Shown here: positions 1 to 12,105 of the stretch, one piece after another | How positions within the stretch are numbered: the first letter of the stretch is position 1 | Layout of the letters: every line of letters starts with the position of its first letter | NCBI GenBank assembly: GCA_039619475.1 | Contig: CM077115.1 | Location: 60,084,864-60,148,863 of the forward strand | DNA from: Icerya purchasi | Lineage: Eukaryota; Arthropoda; Insecta; Hemiptera; Monophlebidae | DNA: 64,000 nucleotides | Reading direction: 5' to 3' | The notes under the pieces: generated by a model | Database searches by the model: none | What the model was told of the DNA's origin: nothing | The model's input: the letters and a program-made list of their open reading frames with translations, nothing else | Position numbers and translations under genes: made by a program

Positions 1-2150
1 ATAAAAATCACCTATCAAAATTTTCTTTTTTTACGAAACGGGCGCCAGAGTGGCATCATCGGCTATGCCACGAATAACTCATCGGGGCCTTAGGCTTTTA
101 CCAGTGCGGAACGAGATCGCATATGGAAAAATATAAGAGAAAAAACCCCACATAAAATACCAAATTTCGAAATTTATTCGACCCTGCGGACCCAATTCTG
201 TTCGCAGGAGCTGCCTCTCTCCATTGAGAGATGTCACGACGGATATTCATCACATGTTCAAATAGCGGACGATTGCCGAAAAATTATGAAAAAACAGCCT
301 AAAACTCTTGGTTAAACGATTAATTATAGACGCACACGCACGGCAGGAACAATAATAACAAATAAAAAAAACACAAAAAATTTCTCGACAAATTTACAGA
401 AAAAACGGTTAAATTCACGGCATGGCGCTTAGATTACGCGCAAAATAGCTGTACGAAGACTAAATAGAGATACATTGCAACGACGATTACTTCGTCACGA
501 CGACTAGAAAAACGATTCAACTAACCGAACAACGTGTTCCGAATATCTGACTAAACAGCTAACCGAATAATAACTAAAACTTGATAAAAGGTAGTAATCT
601 CATCAATGTTTCTAGAACATGTTCCGAATGATACCGCGTTAGCTACCCTGCCTGACTTTTACAGGATCTTATAAAACTTCCCTCGGCTCGATGCTGCTCG
701 GCACAGGTTTTATGCGATGCGCACTCGCTCCGGACTCATATCGTTATCTCCGCTATCGGTCGCTACCAGTAATAAACACAGTCTGTACCCTGCGACACAA
801 CCGTCCGTTCGACCGCGCACGGGAATTTTGGTTTTAGTCGATAAGCATCCTCGATACCTACACGACGTGATTACGCCGAATAAAACCGGCGTTCTAAAGG
901 CCACGAATTAATGACTTTATCAAAGAGCATATTTTTATAACTCGAACGCCGTTAAAAAGATCGCGCTTCAAGTACCGAATCCGTCTCAACTAGTATAATT
1001 CGTGAAGCTGAGGAATTAATGCGAAAAGATCTAAATTCGATTCTAATTTGAGCGCATAGTCGTGAATTTTCTGTAAATACTGATGAAACCAACATATAAG
1101 AACAAAAAGCTGTTACAAAACTTTTATCCCAAAAGTTGTTATCAAGTGCCATAACACTGCATACATGCTAATAATGACAATTATTTCCGTACTGATTGTA
1201 AAATTATACAGAACGTACTTAAAATTAAATACTTCGGGATAACTACTGATAGTGCTGTAAGCTGAAAACATCACATTTTGGAAATGATAAAAAAAAAATC
1301 AGACAATCAATTCCGGCAATTTATAGACCTAAAAGTCTTTGATGTCTTCAAAAATTTTTAAATAAATCTGGGTATAAAAAACAAAAAAAAACGCTGCAGT
1401 GGATACAGAACAAGTGTTTTTTAGATGCGTACTTTAGCGCTTTTCGTAGTATTCTAAAAATTGGTACTGTGTGTGAATTTAAATTTTTTCTTCATTAAAG
1501 GCACCATAAAAGAGTAAACTAAAGTGTTAATAAATTCTGTTGATGCTTGCGACTACGAGTAATTACATTTTACATATAATAAATGTAATGTCATAGCCCT
1601 TAGAGCTAATGTATTGTATATCATATTTGCTTAATTAGAAGTTATTACATTCGGTATACGAAAAAAGTTATAACTCGTTTTTTCTAAAAGTGATTTCCTA
1701 TCAGTATCTTCTATTGTTGTTTGTAAATTTCATCGTGACTTTGTTTTTTGTATTTATTTAAATCAGTAATTGGCTAAATATTTTTTAATTTATCTCTGTG
1801 CGACTGTTTTTACAATTCATAGGCGTTTTCTCCTAGTACAATGTAATTCCACGTTTTATTTAATTTATAATTTTTTTTTCTTCTTCCACGCTTCGGTCAA
1901 TGCGCGTTAATATAATTATTAATTAATTTCCGAAATATACTTCTTCTTCTTTTTCTTACGTTGTAAGGGAATTAAGTGTTTATACTTTCGGCCTAGCAAA
2001 CCATATCGATAAAAAAAGGGAAAAAAGGATATTACACTCGAAAACTCCTATATTGAGAGAAATAAATACGCGAATGAAGCCATATCAAAAGGTAGAGTAG
2101 GTAATATTATATATACATATATATAGTAGTAATGGGAAATGTGACATAGT
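1..2150. other. Sequence upstream of Tm1 exon 3, nothing recognised
   Basis: The first ~950 bp is noticeably richer in G+C than what follows. It has two overlapping short frames near 710-911 on opposite strands that look like chance. No tropomyosin exon, tRNA or transposon domain was identified. By position it is probably a Tm1 intron if exons 1-2 lie outside the window. Confidence 0.4.
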
Positions 2151-2160
2151 TTGATGTGTT

Positions 2161-2725
2161 GACACAGTCAGGCAAGAAATCGCACTTATTATTCTTACAT
2201 TTTTCGTTATATGATATTGTGTAAGATTCTTTTAATTGTACTTGAAATTTGTGGACAAGTGATTTAAAATAAACACATGTATAAAATCAACTTTTAAATG
2301 GCTATTTACGATTTTAATCATAAAGTTAACAAATCATACAAGTATTGCGTCAGTGTGTCACAATATAAGGACACAGTGAGACAGTATATGATACTTCTTG
2401 TATTTTTCATTATATAATACCGTGCAGAAGGTTTTTAATTGTATTGTAAGTTTATGGATAAATTTTTCAAAATAAATAAACTTTTAAAATCAGGTTTTAA
2501 AAAACTGCTTACAATTTTAATGATAAAGTTAATAATTTGTATAAACACTGTATCAATATAATGACACAGTTAGACAGCAAGTAACACTTGTTACACTTTT
2601 TCTTTATATAGTACTATGTACAACGTTCCTAAGTTACTTGAATTTGCAGACAAATTATTCAGTATAAATGAACTTTTAGAATCAGGTTTTTAATAACTGT
2701 TTACAATTTTGTTGATAAAGTTCAA
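2161..2725. repeat. Three diverged ~200 bp tandem repeats
   Basis: Units begin at about 2161, 2370 and 2563, each with a variant of gacacagt-x-aggcaag/agacag. Each runs through an ATATAATA-type stretch, 'aactttta(aa)atcag' and 'ctg/ct-ttacaattttaat-gataaagtt'. Unit spacing is about 209 and 193 bp. The copies differ at many positions, so the duplication is old. No coding content was found. Confidence 0.7.
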
Positions 2726-2925
2726 ATATTGTCAAAGGCAATTAATTTGTAATCTAAATAAAAATACAGAATTATAACCATTTTCAACGTAAGCTTAAAT
2801 TATTTTTTTAAATATTAAAGTCCTTAATTTGTTGTTTACTTCAAAGTATTGTTTAATGAGTACACAGAATTAATATTTTTATGATAAGAAATATATATAT
2901 CAAATATTTAAATACCGTTAAAAGT

Positions 2926-3438
2926 GATTAAAATAATATTTCAAATGTGTCACAATAAATCACCGCTAAAAATAAAACACAAACTTCTTGTTTGAAAACA
3001 AAACAATTGAAATATAAGATAAATGTTTTAAATGTTTCACTGTGTGAGATGAAGTTTTAAATGTTTCACTGCGTCACTGTTTCGCTGTTTCATTTTTTTC
3101 AGTTAATTGAATTTTCCAAATGTATCGTTACACTGTTTTAAAACGCTTAACGATTTCTGTTGGAAATGTTGCAAATAGTATAGTGTGTCATTTTGCTCAC
3201 TTTTAAAACTGAATTTTTGATTTTGGCTTCAAAAAAGGGAAAAAGTACATTTTACCCTTAACTAAAAATTTTTGTTTATCAAAATTTAAAGAATACTAAA
3301 AATAAATACTGCTACAAATTATTAAAAATAACATTTCAAATATATCGCGATAAAAATAAAAATTAAACACTTGAAACTTCTCGCTTGAAAAGGAAAACAA
3401 TAGAAACAGATGAGATAAATGTTTTAAACGTCTCACTG
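2926..3438. repeat. Pair of diverged ~115 bp direct repeats with cactgt motifs
   Basis: 2926-3040 and 3319-3438 share an ordered series: a 'tttcaaat' stretch, 'aataaaa', 'cacaaacttc/cttgaaacttc', 'gcttgaaaa', 'gataaatgttttaaa' and 'tcactgt'. Between and after them are many short cactgtttcac / gacacagt motifs, including an inverted arrangement near 3495-3520. It adjoins the 2.16-2.73 kb tandem repeat and may belong to one old element. Confidence 0.55.
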
Positions 3439-3540
3439 TTTTATTTGTTTCGATTAATGACACACTGGCACAGTCGGATAATGAACTGTGTTGATACACT
3501 GTGTCGAAACAGTGATACACTAACCATCACTAATATATAA

Positions 3541-6500
3541 ATATATATCTTTTACTATAATGTTTTTCATCATTTCATTTACAAACCCTTCGGTGGAAAA
3601 GGATTCTGTGTACTTATGTTTTATCGATTAAAACTGTAAAATATTTATTTTAGAAATATTTTTATTTATTTATTTATTTATTTTTTATTTTTTATTTTCA
3701 AAAGGAATAATAATAACTGTATTGTTTAGTATTTCTTAAAAATCGCGAAAATTAATTACCTCACCCTGCTAAATTTACTACAGTTTAAGGATAGTAATTT
3801 ATTAAATTGTAATTTTTGTAGACATTGACTATTGATAATTTAATTTATACTTTTACACTTTTAGACAGTTTTATGTAGAATATTTGCGTACAACTAACTA
3901 TAACTGAAAATGAATTCTTCGACAAAATGGAGATTTGAATTTAATTCAGAGTATGCGATATGTTTATAATACGTGTTTTGTCGAATTTTTGGACTTCTTG
4001 TTTTTCGTAAGGAGGGAAGCTTTGAAGGGGATAAGAAGTTTTAATAAATGAGAAATGCGTATGGAGAAATTTGTTATTCAATATGTTTATTACAACCTAA
4101 TTTCGATTTAATGGTCTATCAGGGTGCACATTTTTAATAATCACTAGAGGGAACATTAAAAAAATAATATCGGGTGAGTTGAAGTTTTGAAAGGTTCATA
4201 GTTTGCCAGACAGCGATGTTTCGTTTCAGTGGGCTTCATTGAAAATATTTAGTTAACTTCCTTAACAGATGAGCTGAAATATATTAAAAAAATAATGGAA
4301 AAAGAAATCGGTTCGCATATAAAGTATACGTATGTATGGAGAAATACCGGAACGAGTTTAATTTTAGATTTACCCGAAAAGGGGGGACAGGCGATTTAAT
4401 GGAACGCATAATTACGTTCAAAATTGAATTTATTGGAATTTTGTGTGGTAAAAAAGACTTGACACGGAGTAGTTTATTTTAAAACAGTAACAAAGTTGAA
4501 TTCATTAATTTTTTTAAACGTCAATAGTTAAATTTTTAATCGAATTAAAAGTTGTAATTTTAACATTAGGATGTTTAAAGTAAATTATTTAATACCTCTT
4601 TTATTTTTTTTTTAGGTTATTAAGTGCATTAAAAAACTTCAGAATAATTCATACAATTGAATTATTATCTTTTTTTTTTAAATTACTGTTACGAACATTT
4701 TAAGATTTTGGATGATTATGAAATGCCCGTTAATTACGTTAGTTCTGACGGTGTATATAGTTAAGACTTAAGCACAGATTTACATCCGTATGTGATTAGT
4801 GAACATTTCGTGTGCAGCAAATGGAACTGTTCATTTTCGTAATTAGGTAGGCGTGGATTCTTACTTATTATATGTGCGTGTACATTCAAATTGTTCATTA
4901 ATTTAATTTGAAATTTTAATTTATATTAATCGTCGCGAAAGAAATATATATAAATTAATTCGGATAAAAATAACCGAAGTGTTTCGGAAAACAGCTACTG
5001 CAGTTATGAAATTTTCAGTCTGATGGTGTAAATTCATTTCTGAAACCCGGCAATATTTCAGCGCCATTTTATAGATTTTTAGAAGAAGAAATAAATTTGG
5101 CATTTATATACATATATCTGTGCGTGTGGCAGTGTTGTGTTTAGTCTTTGTCTTTGTCTTTTTGTGTTGTTCAAATGTATAGATTTGATTTTCATTTGTG
5201 TTAATGGTAAATTTATTAAAAGCGCGCGGCCGAGATACGTAGAAAAAAATGCGATCGAAATATATCTTTTACGATGTTTATATAATTTAATTTGTAAATG
5301 GCAACAGCGAGAAGAAGAATGTGTGTTCGTGTTTGTGTGCGCATAGGTGTATGTATGCATGTTGTATGTGTGGGAGAGAGAGGGAAGGAGACGTTCCGCA
5401 TTGCTATAAAACCATCAGGTGCATTTGAAAGGAGTGTTTATAAACTTATCCCGACATAAAACGGTAGTTGTAATTCTGTTCGTTGATTTAATTCTGGCGA
5501 AGTTCCTTCATCACTAAAAATTTGTTATTTAGCCGTGATGATGCAGTTTTCCTTTGTTAAAAATCGATCTTTGAATAAGTCGAATTTATGGTTGCTCAAC
5601 ACCGGAAAAAGATATAATGAGTAATTTTGTGCGATTCGATTTCCGTTGAAAATCCCAAGTGTTAATCTGTTCGAACACACCTACGCGTAATATACGTTGG
5701 ACGATAATGTGATAGAGCAAGGGAGGCCATTGATATTTTTTCCAAAAGATCTTCTTTGATGTATCATTTCCATGTCGTGAATGTGCCATGGGGGTCTGTA
5801 CATGGTGTATGAAGTTTATTTGCGAAAGGTGGAGTAGATGGCCGTGTTGATCGGTATTTGTGTTTCCGGTTACAAGGAAGAAGAAGAGTTGCCTGCTACT
5901 TCATTACTGAAACCGGACTAAGGCATAAGCTTTTGTGTGTATGCGCTTGGTTTACCGAAACCCATTTCAACAAATCCCGACATGTTCTGGACCAGTGGTG
6001 CTTCTGCAAGGCGGTTTAAAGTTTTAACGTTGAGAGGGTTTTCGAATTGTATTGGGGGGACAGTATGTGCATTCTACCTTTGTGGGAAATGGAATAAATT
6101 TCAGGTCTTGGCCAGCGGTCATGCTGAGTAACGGAGTCAGTTAATATGAAAGTGTTATTCACCTACTGGTCTTATTTGCTGTTCTTCGTGTCTTGATAAA
6201 GTGGTTCGAACGGTAGCTGACGTTCGAAAGAAATCGGCAATAGTTATTGCTTCTAAGCAACTTGGCTTTTGGAAGTATTTACATATATAATCGATTGTTT
6301 ATTTAGCTGACTTCGCGCGCAGAAGCTACATGGTTGTACTCGGAAAGTATTCTCATATGACCGTTTAAATAGCAAGCTTAGTAATATTCAGAAGAAGAAG
6401 ACACGTTAATGTTGTAGCTTTGAAACAGTTATAACTGATAAAACATAAAGCCAATAATTATATATAACAATATAATAAATTCCTCGACCATAAGCGCGAC

Positions 6501-6702
6501 ATTAAATTTTAAACTCTCTTGCATGCCGGTTTTTTGACTTTATAAGTTGGAAACTGAATATTTACCTGTAAAATTATCTAAATTTATATAATCGATAATC
6601 GAAAATTCGTTAACCGCGTTACACTGCTTAATTTGAAATTTCGATTTATTTCTTTTAGAATTTCAACGGTCACATATTTAAAATCTTAATTTTGTTTAGT
6701 TT
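3541..6702. other. No recognised features, 3.2 kb
   Basis: AT-rich with a (TTTA)n tract at 3661-3686. The part from about 5500 to 6250 is less AT-rich. Its frames (5586-5789 minus, 5937-6131 plus) resemble nothing I can name. Confidence 0.4.
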
Positions 6703-7550
6703 TTAACCGACTTCAAAAAAGGAGGAGGTATTCAATTCGACTGTATTTTTTTTTTTTTTTTTTTTTTTTTATTTTTTTTATGTGTGTTACCACAGAACTT
6801 TCTTCTAGATGAACCGATTTTGATGATTCTTCTTTTATTTGAAAGGTGGTGTTTGTCATGTGGTCCCATTTAAATTTGATCAAGGTCTGACCGATAGTTT
6901 TTGAGTTATCCTTAATAATGCGGGAGATTGAAGCTTTTTGGATGCTTTTCATTCATGATTGTTTTCACCGTCGGATTAGATTTTTGACTTAAAATACTAT
7001 AAATTTGCCAAATTACCATGGAAATGTAACTTTTGGTGTTTTTACCGTGGAAATATCTGTTCTTATTAAAATGTTTTAATTTAATTGAATAAAAATGCAC
7101 TAAAAAGTAAAAAATAAAATGCTTTTTTACAAAAAATAAATATACCGATACTTGAAGATTTATTATAAAAATTTAAAAATGCACTAAAAAGTAAAAAATA
7201 ATTACTCCCGATAAAATATATAGTATATCAGAGTGATATAACACTTAAGTGGTGATATCGTAATTCTTATACAACATTAATTTTTTGGAGTTGGCATCAA
7301 ATTCATATTAAAAGAATAATTAAAAACTGCATTAAATGTTGATTAAATTGTTCCTAACATGAATTTAATTCCAACTCTAATTAAGGTTTTAATGTTGTAT
7401 AAGAATTACGATATCACCACTTAAGTGTTATATCACTCTGATATATATATTTTATCGGGAGTAATTATTTTTTACTTTTTAGTGCATTTTTAAATTTTTA
7501 TAATAAACCTTGAAGTCGGTATTTATTTTTTGTAAAAAAGCATTTTATAA
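6703..7550. mobile_element. Non-autonomous fold-back (MITE-like) element
   Basis: Starts with ACCGACTTCAAAAAAGGAGG (6706), a sequence widespread in arthropod repeats, followed by a 25-base T-run (6746-6770). From 7115 it becomes a giant palindrome. The left arm is about 7115-7308 and the right arm about 7359-7547, with a loop near 50 bp. Arms match almost base for base around 'gataacac/ttaagtggtgatatcgtaattctt' and 'attactcccgataaaata'. GAAGTCGGT occurs in the right arm (7512-7520) and is the reverse complement of the 6706 start, so the whole 6706-7520 block may be the element. A 25-base 'cactaaaaagtaaaaaata' unit is also directly repeated at 7091 and 7177. No open frame was found. Confidence 0.75.
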
Positions 7551-10450
7551 AACTACGAAATATTAGTTGTATTGGATGAATGTTAAAAATGTTTTATATT
7601 AAGATCCAAATAAACCGGTTCGATTTTCAGCTGAAAGTTACAAAGAAAGCAAGTAAAATCTACGACCTCGATAAACTGAAATAAAATTAAATAAAAAACA
7701 TATACTTTTTCTGACTAAAGATTATTTATTAGTACGCTTTTATGTTGAACACTATGTGAGATGTAAGATGATATATGAGTATAGTCTGAGACCCGTTACA
7801 GTATGCTTTAAGAACCCAGAGCAGACACGGTAAAACACATGTAACCCCGACTTGCGTTTGCGTTGTCGAATGATTGGAATGCGCACAAGTTGAATGCTAG
7901 TGTAACAGTTGTTCGAATGTGATAAATGAATGGTAGATAATTATTATGAAGACTATTTATCCAAATTATAAGCAGAATTTTCTAAATCTATAGTTAATTG
8001 TACTGCGATAATTTTTTTTTTTAAAAAAAAAAAGAATTCTAATTTTTAAAATTGTTCGAGGCTGCATACAACTGCTGTGTATTTACATTCCTCTTTCATT
8101 TTAAATTTACGGCGCGCCTTAAGTTTTTAACGTTTTGAGCAGTTTCCTCATGAAGTAGTTTTCAGTAATTTAACGTCCCTTACTTTCGATTAAAGGTGAA
8201 GTGAAATCAAAAATTGTGATTGTTTACGAATTTTTCGATAAGAACTTAAATTTTTTTATATTTGATTGTTGCTGTCAGATATAAATTTATGTGCATGTTT
8301 GGTTAAATAAACAGTAAATAAAAGTGATTTTAAAGATGCTGCTGTTTTATATATAAATATATATTTAGTTATTACTATAAAAACGTAAGTTTATTTTTAT
8401 ACGTGCAAAACTTGAGATCTACTAAACTGATTTTGCTAAATTTTTTTTAAAATTTTTATCACTATTTGCCGAGGAACACAGGCTTTGTTCTATTTTAATG
8501 TATTGGAAGAATTATTAGTTATTGGCTGTTTCACGTGTTTCGTTGTTTTCGTTATTTCAGTTTAAATAAATTATTTTTTTAAAAATATACGAGTAGCACA
8601 CTGTGTATTAGTATGGGAGTTACGGTTTCCAGTGATGAATTCAGCAATCTGTTTCTGGGTAGGCAATTTATGTTCTTGATGTAGGGTAGGGATTTTTTTT
8701 ATATTTTTATTGAGAAAAATTTCTTGGGATATTCCTGAATAAAATCAAATATGTAAAACGTGATTTATTACGTAATTTAAAATAATGAAAAAGCAAGTAA
8801 GAACGATAAATTTCAATTAAAATAACCGATTATAAACTACAATGTTTTCTTAATGGGTTTTAAAATGATTAATTCTAATTGTAGCATTAAAGAATATCGT
8901 GTAAAAACATTCTAACGGGTTCATTATATTTTTATAATAAACGAATACGCCGTGGTTTCAGCTATTTTTAAAAATGGACTTTTCTTGGAAATAAAAAACA
9001 AGAAAAAAGCAACAGAAACAGAAATGAAGTTGCGTCTGTATAGATCACATGTCGCTTTAAAAACAAAAAGAATAAATGAAAACCGAAAAGAGAAACGTCT
9101 TAATACGATTTATCGATATTAATGATAAACGGATCATCGACGTAAAACGTGAGAGTTCCCGTTTACGCCGACAAAAAATATCAACCGCAGCGAATAATCG
9201 CGAGTATTTTACATCTTTCGCACATTTGCAATGAAAGCATATCGATTTTTTCATAGCATAACAAGCAAACGCCAAAGTCAAATTTTAAATGATCATTTTT
9301 TTTTTTTTGTTATTGTTATTTTATGAAGTTTCATTTTTTGTCAAAAATAAATCTCGTAATTTTGAAATTTAAAAATATACAACTAATCGAACCATTTCAA
9401 AATGTTTTGGCAGCAAATTTTGACATATGTAACTGTAAACAAAGCCAGTAAAAAGAATTTTATTTCCTATGTAGTTGCCGCATTCTTAAACAGCTTGTAC
9501 TAAGTTCCGGAGGGGCAATTTTAGAGTTCCAGGGCGGCACTGCCCCCCAACCCTCACTGGATTCAACCCTGATGGTTTCGTTTAATTCCGATGATCGCAC
9601 TTTGTATCGCTATTATCGGATGTAGAAAATGGTAAAATACGATCTGATAGAAATATTATTAAATAAAATAAAGAGTTAAGTGTTCAAGTTAACACTATAT
9701 AAATGATCCTGTTGATAACTTCTACATTAATATTCAGAGTTTACTAAGCAAAAATTTGGAATGGTTATGCGAAAGAGCTGTTGCAACTTCTAAAAATACA
9801 AATATTGGCGAATTAATGTAATTCTCGGTGAATTTCAAACTGAGTAGTAATGTAGTAAATTCTGACGAAGGTATGTATTATCCGACAGAATTTTTGAACG
9901 GTTTAAAACCTTCAGCAATATAACGACGTAAATTAATACGAGTAATTAAAATTTATATTACTGCAAAACTTAGATCCTGTAAAATTTTGCACCGGTACCA
10001 GATTGCAAGTAGCAGAATTGAAAAATTACCCAATTAAAGTTAAAATATTGATAAGTTTTTGTAGAAACAATTTTTTCAATATCGAAAATGATAAACAATT
10101 ATTTAAGCGTTAACAAGCACGGCTATTACTATTTTATTCGTAAGTGGCCATTAGTCAAGGAACTAATGTTTACAACCCAGCGAATTTTCTTTAAGACATG
10201 CTGGGAAATGTGATGTATAAATTTTGCATCGCAAGTTTATCGCTGATAAACTAAGAAAGTTAAATTTTTTTATTCTATTATTTATTGTAATATTTTTCGC
10301 TCTGCCATTCCAGTCATTTCATATGGAATTATTTTCTGGGATGGGGGGGCTGCTAAATGTTAGTTAAAACCTCTAAAAATTCTACAGGGGTAGTACTGAA
10401 AATTATAAACTGTGGTATGAAAAATACTTCACTTATTCCTTTATAGAAGT
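7551..10450. other. No recognised features, 2.9 kb
   Basis: AT-rich. A C-rich patch at 9531-9560 is the only compositional oddity. Confidence 0.4.
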
Positions 10451-10458
10451 TAAGTGAT

Positions 10459-10462
10459 CTAT

Positions 10463-10505
<43 letters not shown>
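10459..10505. repeat. (AT)n microsatellite
   Basis: Uninterrupted AT dinucleotides from about 10473 to 10504, preceded by (ATAC) variants. It produces the odd YIYIYI reading in the frame starting at 10454. Confidence 0.9.
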
Positions 10506-10508
<3 letters not shown>

Positions 10509-10519
10509 TACAATTACTT

Positions 10520-10790
10520 ATACACGTGATTGTAAATGGGAGTAAATTTAATATTGCTTTTAAACCTGGTTCAACAAGGTCTTCTAAAGATTACTATGCC
10601 CAGATTCCCAGATATTATAAATTTTACACAAGAATTTAAATAGAATATGCTGGAGCTGTTATGTATAACTCTTTACCGGCGGATGTAAAAAATTTACCAA
10701 ATAATCACAAACACAGGCGTAAAATGTTGACATTATACTTACAGTCAAGTACTAAGTAAATAAATAAATAAATAAAAATAAATTTATAAA
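10520..10790 (+). mobile_element. LINE 3' end (CR1/Jockey-like)
   Basis: Plus-strand reading across one stop gives SSKDYYAQIPRYYKFYTRI, then AGAVMYNSLPADVKNLPNNH, HKHRRKMLTLYLQSSTK and a stop. The G-x-x-x-YNSLP-x-x-VK motif followed by a short basic helix is the usual end of CR1/Jockey-type RT proteins. It is followed directly by a (TAAA)n tail at 10755-10785, as expected for a LINE 3' terminus. The 5' part is missing, and an (AT)n tract lies just upstream. Confidence 0.65.
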
Positions 10791-11570
10791 TAGATAAAGA
10801 AATAAAAAATGGGGAATATTATCTGTTCTAATAAACTTATTTTGCTTGTTAATAGTATGTGTGTACTTAGAATACTTCCGTGACTTTTGGTATGAATGTA
10901 CACATAGGAGGAGGCGTTATTATTATAGCTGAATGTATGAATGAAATGTAAAATGTGAGAGTTCAATGAATATGGGTGGTACAAGTAGCTCTGAGCATAC
11001 TTATATTCTTTTTGCGGTTATTTTCAAAGTTATTTTCGTTTGTTTATGTACAATTTGTTTCATTTTTATTCGATAAAGACTTAATTTAAAATGTACCATA
11101 AGATATTATAGTTTTAAGTTTAGAAATGTATATATAAAATCTTTTCGTATAATTTTCTTCTTGTATATACTCCACTGCTCGCGCTATTTTGCGCACATGT
11201 GGAATTTTATAAAAAATATGTTGATTTGATTTGCTTTTGAAGTTTATTTCGCTAACCCGCGATACCAATTTATAATTTATGTATTTCAAGCGATGCTCTT
11301 TGCATTTACGTGAACGAAATTTTTCTGCTCGGTACGATTTATTTAATATTTCGCGAGTGGCGTTCCGATTTTTACAATACAGGTGAATAGCAGAATTTTT
11401 CTAAATAAAATATTTCATTATCGAGTTGTCTTTTCTTTAGATGTCCTTGTGACTTCCGTACTAATTCTTCCCGCGTTTTCTTAATAATTCATTAAATAGC
11501 GTAACCGACGCAGGAATATTTCTACCTTCGTTGAAGTTTTAAGTATCCGCCATTTCGCGGTATTTTCGTT
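10791..11570. other. No recognised features, 0.8 kb
   Basis: AT-rich sequence between a LINE tail and the SINE head. Only short chance frames. Confidence 0.4.
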
Positions 11571-11572
11571 TT

Positions 11573-11800
11573 AGTTAAGGTGCTTGGCTACTAAACCATA
11601 GGCCATGGGCTCGAGACTTGTTCCTTTTCGGATCCAAGCCGCCTCCAAATGTATCCAGCTTGAAATAATTGGGTACCAGAGAAACCTGGGGAAGTAAAGG
11701 TGGCCGAGAGAACGGAACTAGCCCCCCTACTCTCATCAGTGCGCTGTTGGGCTTAGTATATATTGTGAACCTTAACTTCACAATCCATGATACCTTATCA
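11573..11800 (+). mobile_element. tRNA-derived SINE, 5'-trimmed head
   Basis: 11573-11640 matches the tRNA-like head of a second copy at 62914-62992 (minus strand) over the A-box region (TTAAGGTGCTTGGCTAC), ATGGGCTCGAGACTTGTTCC with the B box, and CGGATCCAA. The first ~16 bases of the head are missing. The G+C-rich sequence up to about 11800 is probably its body, but it differs from what follows the head in the other copy, so the right boundary is a guess. It lies in the intron just before exon 3. Confidence 0.65.
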
Positions 11801-11971
11801 AGGATATATGGGACTTACTTTACTTTTAATACTTTGCTGGGTAAATCCGGGAAAAAAAAAACGGAAGAGGATCTTATCTATGTTTTCTTGCTTGGTTTTT
11901 ACCCGAGGGCTTATATATAATTTTATTTTTAATTTTGATTATACTACTTTTGTACTTGTTTATTTTTGCAG

Positions 11972-12105
11972 GCGGAAAGTGAAGTGGCCGCTCTAAATCG
12001 ACGAATTCAACTATTAGAAGAAGATTTGGAAAGATCAGAAGAACGTCTTGCAACGGCCACTGCTAAATTGGCTGAAGCTTCTCAAGCTGCAGATGAATCG
12101 GAACG
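11972..12105 (+). CDS. Tm1: Tm1 exon 3 (constitutive)
   Basis: Encodes 44 codons plus two bases, about residues 81-125. It opens [20 protein letters not shown] and closes ADESER. The acceptor is a strong pyrimidine tract ending tttttgcag, and the donor is CG|gtaatt. The exon starts in phase 0 and leaves two bases, so the next exon must supply one base to finish an arginine codon. Both candidate exons 4 do so. In Drosophila Tm1 this exon is shared by muscle and cytoplasmic isoforms, which enter it from different upstream exons. A tRNA-derived SINE lies in the intron about 330 bp upstream. Confidence 0.96.

Noticed and set aside
710..911. Overlapping plus and minus frames in the G+C-richer start of the window.
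   Set aside because: Both are short, mutually antisense, and show no recognisable motif.
5586..6131. Less AT-rich stretch with frames on both strands as a possible upstream Tm1 exon.
   Set aside because: Neither frame has the heptad pattern nor the conserved start sequences of tropomyosin exon 1, exon 2 or the cytoplasmic first exon.
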